Shown: in pieces, positions 33,311 through 44,703 of the stretch
How the letters are laid out: each line of letters starts with the position of its first letter
How positions within the stretch are numbered: the stretch's first letter is position 1
Assembly: GCF_004355225.1 (NCBI RefSeq)
Contig: NZ_CP037933.1
Span: 1 to 64,000, forward strand
DNA length: 64,000 nt
Source of the DNA: Flavobacterium nackdongense
Lineage (GTDB): Bacteria > Bacteroidota > Bacteroidia > Flavobacteriales > Flavobacteriaceae
Reading direction: 5' to 3'
Made by a program: the position numbers and the translations under genes
Notes under the pieces: generated by a model
Seen by the model: the letters and a program-made list of their open reading frames with translations, nothing else
Database searches by the model: none
Told to the model about the DNA's origin: nothing

Positions 33311-33418
33311 ATATTGGTTATCAATTTTTGAAATAATTAATTTTAAGTGCCCCCTTTTTGGCGGTATTATTTTTCTTTTTTAGGATAGCGTCCAAAGTTT
33401 GTAAAGTATCGTTGTGCT

Positions 33419-34855
33419 TTATTTTGGAGGTGGAAATACTTTTTGAAATAACTTTTGAAAGGGAGCCATAAAAATATCCATATTGATTAATCCAATATCG
33501 TTGGTAGCCCGATAAGTCAATAAAATTGCCAATGGCGACAGGATTAATGAGGACATCCAGGCTCCTAATACTGGGGATAATCCATTTTCTTGCGAAATTC
33601 TTTTACCAAAAGTATTGATGAAATGAAAGGAAATAAAGATCAATACAGCAAATACGATAGGTAATCCAAGACCTCCTTTTCGGATGATTGCCCCTAAGGG
33701 TGCGCCGATGAAAAACATTAAAAAACAAGCAAATGCAATCACAAATTTATCATAGAAAGCTAAAATATGTCCGTTGATATTTTTCTGTTTGGATTCTAAT
33801 TCGGCATTGGTTCCGCTTATCGAAAGCAAATTGTTATCAATAGTATTACTCGCATAATTTAAGACATTCAACTTTTTATCGTTAGGATACATCGAAAGTA
33901 AATTGTTAGGCAAAGTCTTTTTTCTCTTGATTTGAGTCGATAATTTTGGTCCCCTTGGTATGCCAATGCGTTGATTGATGTTTTCGGAAAAGGAAACAAT
34001 TTCTGTATTTTTATTTTTGTGCAATGAATCTAAAGTATAGTTCAACTCGCTTAAATTAAGCATTGTATTGGTATTGGAAACACTCACGTCGTTGACATCC
34101 ACTTTGTTCAATTTTGATAAATCGATGTTAATGTTGTATTTTTTGAAAGAACTTTTTGCAAAAGGAACTTTGCTTCGGTCTTCATATTTTTTGGGAATAA
34201 TATCTTCGTAGTAATAACCATCATTCAAAACCATTTGAAGTGTGTTCGATTGTTCGCTGCTAATTAACAAACCGTTTTTGGCCTTGATAACCGTTTTGTT
34301 GCCTTCGCCAACAGCCGATTTTTTGTGAATGGTAATCCCTGTCAAAGTGTTTCCATTGACTCCCGATTTTTTGTTCACTTTAATAGAATAGAGTCCCACA
34401 TTGCTAAATTGCCCCTCAGCGATGGCTAATGCGGGCTTTAGTTGGGCAATATTTCTTCTGAAATTGATGAACTTATATTCGGCATACGGAATGACATTGT
34501 TGGCAAATAAAAAGGCAATAACACTCAAAATCGAGATAAAAATGATGAGACTTTTCATCGCTCTTTGTAGTGAAATCCCCGCCGATTTCATAGCGGCAAA
34601 TTCATAGTTTTCGGCCAAATTTCCAAAAGTCATTATCGATGCCAATAGTACTGATAATGGTAAAACTAGTGGAATAATTCGCGGCATAGCAAATAATAAA
34701 AATTTGATTACCATCGACAAATCCAAGTCTTTTCCGGCTAATTCGGCAATAAATAACCAGACTGATTGCAGTATAAATATAAAAAACAAGATAATAAATA
34801 CCGTGAAAAAGGTACTCAAAAAAGTTTTTAATAAGTATTTGTCGAGAATCTTCAC
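33419..34855 (-). CDS. LptF/LptG-family permease, 478 aa
   Basis: The protein begins KILDKYLLKTFLSTFFTVF, the mark of YjgP/YjgQ permeases, which form the inner-membrane core of the Lpt machine that extracts lipopolysaccharide. Three N-terminal membrane helices (about 12-37, 55-75 and 97-120) and three C-terminal ones (about 360-455) flank a long periplasmic domain, as in the family; AMKSAGIS matches the conserved coupling-helix region. At 478 aa it is longer than proteobacterial members, the extra length lying in the periplasmic domain, as usual in Bacteroidetes. The gene follows the LolA-like gene by six bases. Confidence 0.88.
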   Translation of the reverse strand: MKILDKYLLKTFLSTFFTVFIILFFIFILQSVWLFIAELAGKDLDLSMVIKFLLFAMPRIIPLVLPLSVLLASIMTFGNLAENYEFAAMKSAGISLQRAMKSLIIFISILSVIAFLFANNVIPYAEYKFINFRRNIAQLKPALAIAEGQFSNVGLYSIKVNKKSGVNGNTLTGITIHKKSAVGEGNKTVIKAKNGLLISSEQSNTLQMVLNDGYYYEDIIPKKYEDRSKVPFAKSSFKKYNINIDLSKLNKVDVNDVSVSNTNTMLNLSELNYTLDSLHKNKNTEIVSFSENINQRIGIPRGPKLSTQIKRKKTLPNNLLSMYPNDKKLNVLNYASNTIDNNLLSISGTNAELESKQKNINGHILAFYDKFVIAFACFLMFFIGAPLGAIIRKGGLGLPIVFAVLIFISFHFINTFGKRISQENGLSPVLGAWMSSLILSPLAILLTYRATNDIGLINMDIFMAPFQKLFQKVFPPPK

Positions 34856-34861
34856 CTAGAT

Positions 34862-35500
34862 TTAATCTATTTTATTGATGTAGTAATTGGGGTATTTACT
34901 CGCAACAAAGGTAAATTGATTTTTTGACAAAGGTTGGTTGGTTTTAAAAGAATTAACAGTCAAGGTCGTTTTAGTCCCATTTTTTCCTGTTTCAATCAAA
35001 TTATAAATGTGTTTGGTTTGAACATCAATGCCCAACAAGATTTCTTTTCTTTGATCTTTGAGGTTCGTTGGAATGAGCTTCACGTATTGAATCTTTCTAC
35101 CTTTGATATCTTCAATTTTGTGCATCGAATATTTGTATCCAGAATTAAAAAAGGTCAGCATTTTATTGGGAGTAATCGCGCTGTTGTCGTTTTCATTTAC
35201 CGAGGAAATGGTCACCTCTTCGTCTTCAGGAACAATAGTATAGGACTTTTTGCCGTCGAATATTTTGGTGACACCCATAAAATTCAAAACATATTGATTC
35301 CCTTTCATAGTCACATTTCCTTTACTATCCTGATTGATTTTTTCTTTGGTATTGTTCAGGCTGTATTTAAAATCAATTACGATATTGTCATAACTTTTTA
35401 TAATAGATGTTACTTTGTTCAGAAGGTCTTTGGCCTTTTCGTCTTGCGCTTGAACTGAAAAACAGAGTAATAGGACAGTAATTTGAAAAAACTTTTGCAT
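34862..35500 (-). CDS. LolA-like outer-membrane lipoprotein carrier, 212 aa
   Basis: I chose the ATG at 35500 (MQKFFQITVLLLCFSVQAQ), which gives a clean signal peptide cut near Ala-Gln; an ATG at 35521 adds seven residues and overlaps the ftsK stop. The mature part is the LolA half-barrel: DLLNKVTSIIKSYDNIVIDF, GNVTMKGNQYVLNF, then GKKSYTIVPEDEEV. LolA ferries lipoproteins through the periplasm. The order ftsK, lolA-like, lptF/G-like, ribB is a common Flavobacterium arrangement as far as I recall, and the short spacings suggest one operon. Confidence 0.88.
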   Translation of the reverse strand: MQKFFQITVLLLCFSVQAQDEKAKDLLNKVTSIIKSYDNIVIDFKYSLNNTKEKINQDSKGNVTMKGNQYVLNFMGVTKIFDGKKSYTIVPEDEEVTISSVNENDNSAITPNKMLTFFNSGYKYSMHKIEDIKGRKIQYVKLIPTNLKDQRKEILLGIDVQTKHIYNLIETGKNGTKTTLTVNSFKTNQPLSKNQFTFVASKYPNYYINKID

Positions 35501-35507
35501 TGATTTT

Positions 35508-37961
35508 TTAATTTTGTTCATTATTGAAAAATTGTTCTAGAGCACTCATATCCAGAATGTTTACATTTCTGGCTTTACTACCCTCGAATGGACCGACAAT
35601 TCCTGCAGCTTCTAATTGATCAATCAATCGGCCAGCTCGGTTGTAACCCAATTTGAGTTTTCGTTGTAGCAAAGAGGCAGAACCTTGTTGCGCCATAACA
35701 ATAATTTCGGCCGCTTCTCTGAATAATGAATCTCTTTCAGAAATATCCATATCAAGATTAATGCCACTTTCTTCGCCCACAAACTCAGGAAGTAAATACG
35801 CAGTGGAGTAGGCCTTTTGAGAACCAATAAAATCCACAATTTTTTCTACTTCGGGAGTGTCAACAAAAGCACATTGCACCCGAACGACATCATTTCCGTT
35901 GTGATACAACATATCTCCACGTCCAATCAACTGATCTGCTCCTTGAGAGTCTAAAATAGTTCTGGAATCAATCTTTGACGACACTCTAAACGCAATTCTA
36001 GCGGGGAAATTGGCTTTGATTAAACCTGTAATAACATTTACTGAAGGCCGTTGCGTGGCAATGATCAAATGAATTCCGATAGCTCTGGCCAATTGCGCCA
36101 ATCGTGCAATAGGAACTTCGACTTCTTTGCCCGCGGTCATAATCAAATCGGCAAACTCATCGACAACCAAAACTATATACGGCAAAAATCGGTGACCATT
36201 TTCTGGATTTAATTTTCTGGATTTGAATTTTTCGTTGTATTCCTTGATGTTTCGCACCATCGCATCCTTCAACAACGAATAGCGGTTGTCCATTTCTACA
36301 CAAAGAGAGTTCAAGGTATTGACAACCTTGGCGTTATCGGTAATAATGGCATCATCAGAATCGGGCAACATAGCCAAATAATGTCTTTCGATTTTGTTGA
36401 AAAGTGTTAATTCCACTTTTTTAGGATCGACCAAAACAAACTTGATTTCGGCAGGATGTTTTTTGTACAATAAGGAAGTGATTACGGCATTCAATCCTAC
36501 CGATTTTCCTTGTCCTGTAGCACCAGCCATCAATAAGTGTGGCATTTTGGCCAAATCGACTACGAAAGTTTCGTTCGAAATGGTTTTTCCCAAAGCAATC
36601 GGCAATTCCATTTCTGCTTCCTGAAATTTAGCCGAACCAATCACACTTTTCATCGAAACCATAGTGGGGTTCTTGTTCGGTACTTCGATACCAATGGTTC
36701 CTTTTCCAGGAATAGGAGCGATAATACGAATGCCTAGTGCGGAAAGTGACAGTGCAATATCGTCTTCTAAACTCTTGATTTTCGATATTCGAATACCGGC
36801 TTCGGGTACAATTTCATATAAGGTCACCGAGGGACCAACCGTCGCTTTGATCTGGGCAATTTCTATTTTGTAATTGCGAAGAGTTTCTACAATTCTATTT
36901 TTATTTTCCTCTAATTCTTCTTGATTGATCGTAATTCCGCCACTCGAATATTCTTTCAGTAAATCGATAGTGGGGTATTTATAGTTGGATAAATCCAAAG
37001 TAGGATCGAATAATCCAAAATCGGCAACCAATTTCGAAGCCAAATTTTCTTCGATGATATCTTCTTCGGGTGCTTTTTCAATTACAAAATGATCGTCATC
37101 CGTATGGATAATTTCGGGAGCAATATAAGGCGGAGGAATAGCAGCTTTCGGACTTGGTTTTAATGTAATTTCCGAAGGATTACTGATAGTTGGTTTTAAT
37201 TCTTCTTTGTTGATTTCAAACTTCGAAGAGGTTGTTTTGAGTTCTATTCCTTCTAACTCATCGTCATATTCTGTGTCTTCAACAGCATATTCTTCTAAAT
37301 TATAAGCGCTGACCGCAGCATTGGCAGTGGTAGCCGAATTTAAATCGCCTCTAATTTCTTTTTTGGTACTTTCGAAAAATGATTTTATTTTTTCGGGAGA
37401 TACCTTGATTTTGAAAATAAGGTAAATAATAAGCCCAAAGACTAAGGCTAGTAAAGTTCCTGTTTTGCCGAGATAATCTTGTGAAAACAGGTTCAATTCG
37501 TAACCAATAATGCCGCCCAAGTCAGGCATTGAGGTAGCGAAAAATCCAAATAAAACAGATAAAATAATGATCACAAATAAATCCCAAAACCAAATCTTTT
37601 TGAGTTTTTTTATTGGGATTTCGAGGATCAAATATACTCCAGTAAGGAAAAATAAGCGGACAAAAATAAAGGAAGCAATCCCAAATCCTTTGTAAACCAT
37701 CAAATCGGCTAAGAAAGCTCCAAATTTTCCCAACCAATTTTGAACGGGTTCGGCTCTGTCCGAAAACTGATTGACGGCGCTTTGATCGACTTGTCCGTAG
37801 ATATAATAGGAAATGAAAGCTAAGAGTAAGGCAATGGAAAACAAAACTAGAAGCGCTCCCAAAACAATTTTGTTTTGCTTTGAGAATGCCCAGGGTTTTT
37901 TTGTCACAGAATTTGGATCAGATTTTTTTTCTGGAGTAACTGTTTTTGTTGTTTTTGCCAT
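35508..37961 (-). CDS. ftsK: DNA translocase FtsK/SpoIIIE family, 817 aa
   Basis: Four N-terminal membrane helices (about 30-50, 85-112, 127-145, 165-185) are followed by an acidic/proline-rich linker (about 200-310), the RecA-like motor with Walker A GATGQGKSVG (about 478-487) and Walker B YIVLVVDEFADL, and a C-terminal winged-helix gamma domain (KLGYNRAGRLIDQLEAAGIV) that reads orienting DNA sites. The complete domain order fits the septum-located translocase that clears and resolves chromosome ends at division. The linker is short, as usual outside Enterobacteria. The gene lies 18 bases after the DgkA-type gene. Confidence 0.95.
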   Translation of the reverse strand: MAKTTKTVTPEKKSDPNSVTKKPWAFSKQNKIVLGALLVLFSIALLLAFISYYIYGQVDQSAVNQFSDRAEPVQNWLGKFGAFLADLMVYKGFGIASFIFVRLFFLTGVYLILEIPIKKLKKIWFWDLFVIIILSVLFGFFATSMPDLGGIIGYELNLFSQDYLGKTGTLLALVFGLIIYLIFKIKVSPEKIKSFFESTKKEIRGDLNSATTANAAVSAYNLEEYAVEDTEYDDELEGIELKTTSSKFEINKEELKPTISNPSEITLKPSPKAAIPPPYIAPEIIHTDDDHFVIEKAPEEDIIEENLASKLVADFGLFDPTLDLSNYKYPTIDLLKEYSSGGITINQEELEENKNRIVETLRNYKIEIAQIKATVGPSVTLYEIVPEAGIRISKIKSLEDDIALSLSALGIRIIAPIPGKGTIGIEVPNKNPTMVSMKSVIGSAKFQEAEMELPIALGKTISNETFVVDLAKMPHLLMAGATGQGKSVGLNAVITSLLYKKHPAEIKFVLVDPKKVELTLFNKIERHYLAMLPDSDDAIITDNAKVVNTLNSLCVEMDNRYSLLKDAMVRNIKEYNEKFKSRKLNPENGHRFLPYIVLVVDEFADLIMTAGKEVEVPIARLAQLARAIGIHLIIATQRPSVNVITGLIKANFPARIAFRVSSKIDSRTILDSQGADQLIGRGDMLYHNGNDVVRVQCAFVDTPEVEKIVDFIGSQKAYSTAYLLPEFVGEESGINLDMDISERDSLFREAAEIIVMAQQGSASLLQRKLKLGYNRAGRLIDQLEAAGIVGPFEGSKARNVNILDMSALEQFFNNEQN

Positions 37962-37979
37962 ACTTGGTTGAACTATTTT

Positions 37980-38354
37980 CTATAAAAATTTTGGAACATA
38001 AATTATTAATCCAATTGCAATTGCGGTTAGGGCAGCGAAAAATACTGCACCGGCGGCAATGTCTTTGATAAATCCAATTCTTTGGTGATAATTAGGATGA
38101 ATAAAGTCGGCGATTTTTTCGACAGCAGTGTTGATGCCTTCTACACTCATTACTAAACCAATGGCTAAGGTTTGGAAAAGCCATTCGGTGGTACTGATAT
38201 GCATAAAAAATCCAACTATTGATACGAATATACCAATACAAAACTGAACCATAATACTGTGTTCGGTGGTAATCAATTTTATAGCACCTTTTACAGCAAA
38301 TGAAACACTTTTTAATCTTCCGCTAATGAAAGAATTGTCTTTCTGAAATTCCAT
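37980..38354 (-). CDS. DgkA-family lipid kinase (diacylglycerol/undecaprenol kinase), 124 aa
   Basis: The small integral membrane kinase pattern is clear: three hydrophobic helices (about 47-65, 68-88, 100-120), the signature GLVMSVEGINTAVEKIADF with the catalytic Glu and Asn, and IKDIAAGAVFFAA. The family phosphorylates diacylglycerol or undecaprenol; in Bacteroidetes either substrate is possible, so I give no symbol. Length is typical. It sits between tpx (4 bases) and ftsK (18 bases) in one run of minus-strand genes. Confidence 0.88.
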   Translation of the reverse strand: MEFQKDNSFISGRLKSVSFAVKGAIKLITTEHSIMVQFCIGIFVSIVGFFMHISTTEWLFQTLAIGLVMSVEGINTAVEKIADFIHPNYHQRIGFIKDIAAGAVFFAALTAIAIGLIIYVPKFL

Positions 38355-38358
38355 CCAA

Positions 38359-38856
38359 TTAAAGAACTGCTAAGGCAGCTTCATAATTTGGTTCGTTGGC
38401 AATTTCTGGAACTTGTTCGGTATAGACAACAGATCCATTGGCGTCTACGACTATGATACATCTTGAATGTAATCCTGCCAAAACACCATCAGCAATTTCT
38501 AAACCATTGGTTTTGCCAAAACTTCCGTCTTTGAAATCAGATAAATTCACCACATTTTCGATTCCTTCAGCGCCACAAAAACGTTTTTGAGCAAAAGGTA
38601 AATCTCTTGAAATACACAATACTTTGGTGTTTTCTAATTGAGCAGCGGTAGCATTAAAAGTTCTTACCGATGTAGCGCAAGTCCCGGTATCAATGCTTGG
38701 GAAAATATTTAGAACCAATTTCGAACCTGCAAAATCACTCAAGGAAGCGATAGAAAGATCGTTTTTTACTAATTTGAAATCGGCTAATTTTGTGCCAACT
38801 TTTGGTAATTCACCTGAAGTGTGGATTGGATTTCCACCTAATGTAATAGAAGCCAT
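38359..38856 (-). CDS. tpx: Thiol peroxidase (Tpx), 165 aa
   Basis: The peroxidatic Cys60 is in PSIDTGTCATSVRTFN and the resolving Cys94 in FAQKRFCGAEG, the exact spacing of atypical 2-Cys Tpx enzymes, which reduce alkyl and hydrogen peroxides with thioredoxin as electron donor. There is no signal peptide. A thioredoxin gene and a 2-Cys peroxiredoxin gene lie 0.5-1 kb upstream on the same strand, making a small peroxide-defence group. The terminator at 38945-38974 separates it from them. Confidence 0.95.
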   Translation of the reverse strand: MASITLGGNPIHTSGELPKVGTKLADFKLVKNDLSIASLSDFAGSKLVLNIFPSIDTGTCATSVRTFNATAAQLENTKVLCISRDLPFAQKRFCGAEGIENVVNLSDFKDGSFGKTNGLEIADGVLAGLHSRCIIVVDANGSVVYTEQVPEIANEPNYEAALAVL

Positions 38857-38944
38857 AATTATTGTTATTTAGTGAGGTTCAAAAGTATGAAAATTTATTT
38901 ACGATTGTATGAATTTCGGCTTATGATTTGCGAATTAATTAAAA

Positions 38945-38974
38945 AAAAACGCTCTCATTGCTGAAAGCGTTTTT
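38945..38974 (-). terminator. Terminator between the 85-aa gene and tpx
   Basis: AAAAACGCT and AGCGTTTTT pair around a 12-base loop and T runs follow on both strands. It lies about 50 bases downstream of the gene ending at 39025 on the minus strand. Confidence 0.8.
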
Positions 38975-39024
38975 AAGTAGTATGATTTGAATCTCGAAAC
39001 AAAAGAGACAACAAAAGGCGCGTT

Positions 39025-39282
39025 CTACTTATCGATCGAACCTAAAACACGTTGCATAAACGCATTCAATGCTTCTTTTTTGTCCATTCCATCTTTTGTC
39101 ATTTTGTGCACCTCGAGTGCGCCGTACATATTCGAAATTAATTCACCAATAACATCCAATTCTTCATCTTTCAAAGAAGAAACTTCGGTCAGAGCTTCCA
39201 AAACTTCGATCGTTTCTACGACATAATCTTGATCATTTTCTTCAATAAATTGAGACAAATGTTTGATAATCGGGAGTTTCAT
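39025..39282 (-). CDS. Small conserved protein next to thioredoxin (DUF6952-like), 85 aa
   Basis: The protein is short, acidic and helical: MKLPIIKHLSQFIEEND, then VVETIEVLEALTEVSSL and a C-terminal MQRVLGSIDK. I recall similar 85-aa proteins (DUF6952) standing beside thioredoxin and peroxiredoxin genes in Flavobacteria; the function is unknown. The thioredoxin gene is 89 bases upstream. The call of the family is from memory of the pattern, not from a search. Confidence 0.65.
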   Translation of the reverse strand: MKLPIIKHLSQFIEENDQDYVVETIEVLEALTEVSSLKDEELDVIGELISNMYGALEVHKMTKDGMDKKEALNAFMQRVLGSIDK

Positions 39283-39371
39283 TTATTGTTTCTTGTTTGT
39301 TGTTTATAGTTTGTTGTTTTTGGATTTGAGTTTTTATTACTATTCAACAATAAACCCTAAACCACGAACAT

Positions 39372-39680
39372 TTAATTGATTTCGTTGACCAATTCAGCTA
39401 GAACTTCGCCTTTATTGGTTTGGGTTTCGTTGATTAATTTTCCGTTGACAAAAGTAGCAAAAGTAGGCAAGTTGCTTACGTTGGCCAATTTTCTGGACTC
39501 TGGAGAATTTTCAGCATCGACCAAAACAAAAGTTAAGTGCTCGTTTTCGGAAGCCATCTTTTTGAATTTTGGTTTAATAATTCTGCAATTTCCGCACCAA
39601 GAAGCCGAAAATTGAACGATTACTTTTTCGTTTTGCGAAACTAAATCTTGTAAGGTATCTTCGTTTAATTCGATTAACAT
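39372..39680 (-). CDS. Thioredoxin-family protein, 102 aa
   Basis: The ATG at 39680 (MLIELNEDTLQDLVSQNEK) is the natural start; an in-frame ATG at 39716 would add 12 untypical residues from AT-rich repeat DNA. The active site is WCGNC (FSASWCGNCRIIKPKF), one residue off the usual WCGPC; the cis-Pro (NLPTFATF) and GK elements are present. It should serve as cytosolic thiol reductant, plausibly for the Tpx and Prx enzymes encoded close by. Confidence 0.9.
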   Translation of the reverse strand: MLIELNEDTLQDLVSQNEKVIVQFSASWCGNCRIIKPKFKKMASENEHLTFVLVDAENSPESRKLANVSNLPTFATFVNGKLINETQTNKGEVLAELVNEIN

Positions 39681-39707
39681 AGTTTTTAGTTTAAATTCCA
39701 ATACTTT

Positions 39708-39835
39708 AAATTCCAAATTCCAAACTAATGGAGTAGGAATTTAGTATTCTTAAAGCTTGAAAGATTAATAATTGTGGAAGTAAACTCCAAATCCCAGAAT
39801 TGGAATTTGGAATTTTAAAATTTGGAATTTAGTTT
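39708..39835. repeat. Inverted AT-rich repeats between thioredoxin and peroxiredoxin genes
   Basis: AAATTCCAAATTCCAAA (39708-39724) and the complementary TTTGGAATTTGGAATTT-like block (39800-39815), with a further TTTGGAATTTAGTTT (39821-39835), could fold into a long hairpin. Such AAATTCC repeats are common intergenic elements in flavobacteria. The last copy covers the peroxiredoxin stop. Confidence 0.6.
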
Positions 39836-40464
39836 AAGCTTAGGTATTCTGCAGTACTTTTTCTGTCAGCACTCATCGCCTCTTTTCCTTCTTCCCAGTT
39901 GGCAGGACATACTTCACCTTTGGTTTGAACGTGTGTGTAAGCGTCGATCAAACGTAAATATTCGTTTACGTTACGACCTAGTGGCATATCATTGACACTT
40001 TCGTGGAAAATTTTACCCTCTTCGTCTACTAAATAAGTAGCTCTGTAAGGTACGTTTGAACCCACCAATAATTCGCCGTCAAAGGCTTCGTCGTATTCCA
40101 TTTCGATATCTAAAATACCTAATTCTGCAGCTAAATTTCTTGTGGTGTCGGCAAGGATAGGGTAAGTAACACCTTCGATTCCACCGTTGTTTTTTGGAGT
40201 ATTCAACCAAGCGAAGTGCACTTCATTGGTATCGCAAGAAGCACCAATTACGATAGTATTTCTTTTTTTGAATTCACCTAAAGCAGCTTGAAAAGCGTGT
40301 AATTCTGTTGGACAAACGAAAGTAAAATCTTTTGGATACCAAAATAATAAGACTTTTTGATTGTTTTTTGTAGCTTCTTCAAGTACGTTGATTCTTAAGT
40401 TATCACCCATTTCAGAAATGGCGTCTACAGTAATGTTTGGGAATTTTTTTCCTACTAATGACAT
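39829..40464 (-). CDS. 2-Cys peroxiredoxin (AhpC/Prx1 type), 211 aa
   Basis: Peroxidatic Cys51 lies in FTFVCPTE and resolving Cys186 in GEVCPANW, with the conserved ASCDTNEVHFAWL segment between them. Length and motifs are those of typical 2-Cys peroxiredoxins, which reduce peroxides in the cytosol. The C-terminal tail (SADRKSTAEYLSLN) is long as in over-oxidation-prone types. katG stands divergently 263 bases away, so the two may share a peroxide-responsive control region, although no clear OxyR-type site can be read by eye. Confidence 0.95.
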   Translation of the reverse strand: MSLVGKKFPNITVDAISEMGDNLRINVLEEATKNNQKVLLFWYPKDFTFVCPTELHAFQAALGEFKKRNTIVIGASCDTNEVHFAWLNTPKNNGGIEGVTYPILADTTRNLAAELGILDIEMEYDEAFDGELLVGSNVPYRATYLVDEEGKIFHESVNDMPLGRNVNEYLRLIDAYTHVQTKGEVCPANWEEGKEAMSADRKSTAEYLSLN

Positions 40465-40724
40465 AATTATATGATTTTAATTTTAAATTTTTTGCAAAAT
40501 TAGTACTTAAGATCTTATGTTTCTGATAGGCTTGTCGTATTTTTTATTATTCTACCATAGAGTAAATTTATGCGGTGCAGCTAAAGCATTGGGGAAAGTA
40601 GTACCTTATTCATTATTAGTGAATTGGGTAAAATATTTTTAATACAGCTATAGTTTTTTTTTATGTAATTTAAGACTAAACAGCTTTTTTTTTGGTAAAT
40701 TTACTTTCAAATCAAATTACTTAA

Positions 40725-42968
<2,244 letters not shown>

Positions 42969-42990
42969 ACTCCTAATGTAAGAAATGACA

Positions 42991-43021
42991 AAAGGTGGTT
43001 TGTGATCAAACCACCTTTTTT
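42991..43021 (+). terminator. Terminator after katG, probably bidirectional
   Basis: AAAGGTGGTTT and AAACCACCTTT pair perfectly around GTGATC and are followed by seven T. On the other strand it lies about 70 bases beyond the GH3 stop. Confidence 0.9.
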
Positions 43022-43089
43022 TATGTTGTATTGGCACCAAGAACGATGTTTCTTCCTTCGATCATTGGCAGAAATAGTCTTTTTACAAA

Positions 43090-44688
43090 CTAAAATCCAG
43101 CGATTGTTACTGGTAAAGTGCCTCTACATCTTGAGTTGCGTAATAATTGTCTAGCAGCACTTTCTTGAAATTCTCGAAAATCCTGATACACTTGAATGAT
43201 GCCCAAGGTAGAATCTAAATTTGGAAGGACTTGCAAAGCATAAGGATTTCCAAAATGATACAAGACGCATTTTTTTGTGGAAAATAACTCCCCTAAGAAA
43301 TCAAGAATCGTTTCATCGATATCAAATTTATTCAAGGGTTTTGCCTTAGGTACAAAAAGGGTCACTAATATCGTATCAAATTTTTTCAATTGCGCTTTTA
43401 CTTCTTCAATGGCTTCTGGAGTTCCATTTTCTAAAGCAAACTTCTCAGAAGGCAAAACAATATTTAATGATTTAAAAAAGATGTTATCAGCACTTTTATA
43501 AAGGCTTAATTTGGCTAATTTTCCATTGTTTTTGGCCTCAAATAGATGTAAACTATTATTATTGTCTTTGATTTTGGTGGTGCTTTTATCGGCGATAAGG
43601 CGATTTAAAATCGAACTTGCCTCGAAATCGAATTCTCCTTCAGGAGCAGAATTTCCCTCTAATAGTCCCACTTTTTGTTTGCATTTTTGTATGCGATTAA
43701 AACTGGCTTCGATACGTGATGCAGCGGCATTTTTTAAAATTTCCTGAATTCCGTCGGCTACATTTTCGGCAAAGCATAAAACATCATTTCCAGCATTGAA
43801 AGCCTCCCATTCCAATTGTCCTTTGGTGTCGTACAATTTGGAAACACTGTGCATATTGAGAGCATCGGAAATGACCAAACCTTCAAAGCCTAATTGTTTT
43901 CTCAAAAGGTTTTCGATTATATTTTTAGACAAAGTGGCCGAGGTGTTTTTTCCTTCGTTTAATGCGGGTACGGCCAGATGACCAATCATAATCGAATCGA
44001 CCTTGTTCTCAATTCCTTTTATGAAGGGAACCAATTCGTTTTCCATTAATTGGTCTAAAGTTTCCTCGAGAATAGGCAGTCCTAAATGCGAATCAACACT
44101 AGTATTTCCGTGGCCCGGAAAATGTTTCAAGCAACCCAAAACACCAACTTCATTTAAGCCTCGCAAGTATTCAGTGGAGAAATTGGAGACTTTATCGTTG
44201 TTTTGACCAAAAGAACGGTAGCCTATGACGGGATTATTTGGATTGTTATTTACATCCGCTAGCGGAGCTAAATTGTAATGGATTCCGGCGGCACGCATAT
44301 CTAATCCGGTGCGTTTGCCCACTTCATAAGCTAAATATTCATACCGTTCGGGCAAAGCACCGAGCGAAATCGCATAGGGATATTGTGGTGTGTTTTCGAT
44401 TCGCATTGCTAAACCCCATTCGGCGTCAATACTCATTAATAAAGGAATAGTAGCGCATTTTTGGAAGCGGATGACCAATGCTTTTAATTTTTCAAAACTA
44501 TCAGCGATGATCTCCACCTGTTTATTTTTTTCATAGTTGGTCGCTGCACTGGCACGGCTATGAAAAAAGGTGAGCCCGCCGATGTGATGTTCTTTGATTA
44601 ATTGTTCTATTGCTAAGAAATTTTCTTCGGTATCGTTGATAAAAACGGCTGGAAAGAAGCATTGCCCAATTTTTTGTTCTAGTGTCAT
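43090..44688 (-). CDS. Glycoside hydrolase family 3, NagZ-like N-acetylhexosaminidase, 532 aa
   Basis: The GH3 TIM barrel carries GCLKHFPGHGNTSVDSHLGL (about 184-203) with the His/Asp dyad of NagZ, and VISDALNMHSV with the nucleophile Asp. NagZ removes N-acetylglucosamine from peptidoglycan fragments. An extra C-terminal domain of about 180 residues (LHLFEAKNNGKLAKLSL on) goes beyond the 340-aa NagZ core, as usual in Bacteroidetes. There is no signal peptide, so it should act in the cytoplasm. The AmpG-like permease gene lies 15 bases upstream, which supports a role in cell-wall recycling. Confidence 0.9.
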   Translation of the reverse strand: MTLEQKIGQCFFPAVFINDTEENFLAIEQLIKEHHIGGLTFFHSRASAATNYEKNKQVEIIADSFEKLKALVIRFQKCATIPLLMSIDAEWGLAMRIENTPQYPYAISLGALPERYEYLAYEVGKRTGLDMRAAGIHYNLAPLADVNNNPNNPVIGYRSFGQNNDKVSNFSTEYLRGLNEVGVLGCLKHFPGHGNTSVDSHLGLPILEETLDQLMENELVPFIKGIENKVDSIMIGHLAVPALNEGKNTSATLSKNIIENLLRKQLGFEGLVISDALNMHSVSKLYDTKGQLEWEAFNAGNDVLCFAENVADGIQEILKNAAASRIEASFNRIQKCKQKVGLLEGNSAPEGEFDFEASSILNRLIADKSTTKIKDNNNSLHLFEAKNNGKLAKLSLYKSADNIFFKSLNIVLPSEKFALENGTPEAIEEVKAQLKKFDTILVTLFVPKAKPLNKFDIDETILDFLGELFSTKKCVLYHFGNPYALQVLPNLDSTLGIIQVYQDFREFQESAARQLLRNSRCRGTLPVTIAGF

Positions 44689-44703
44689 TGTTCTAAAAAT
44701 AAT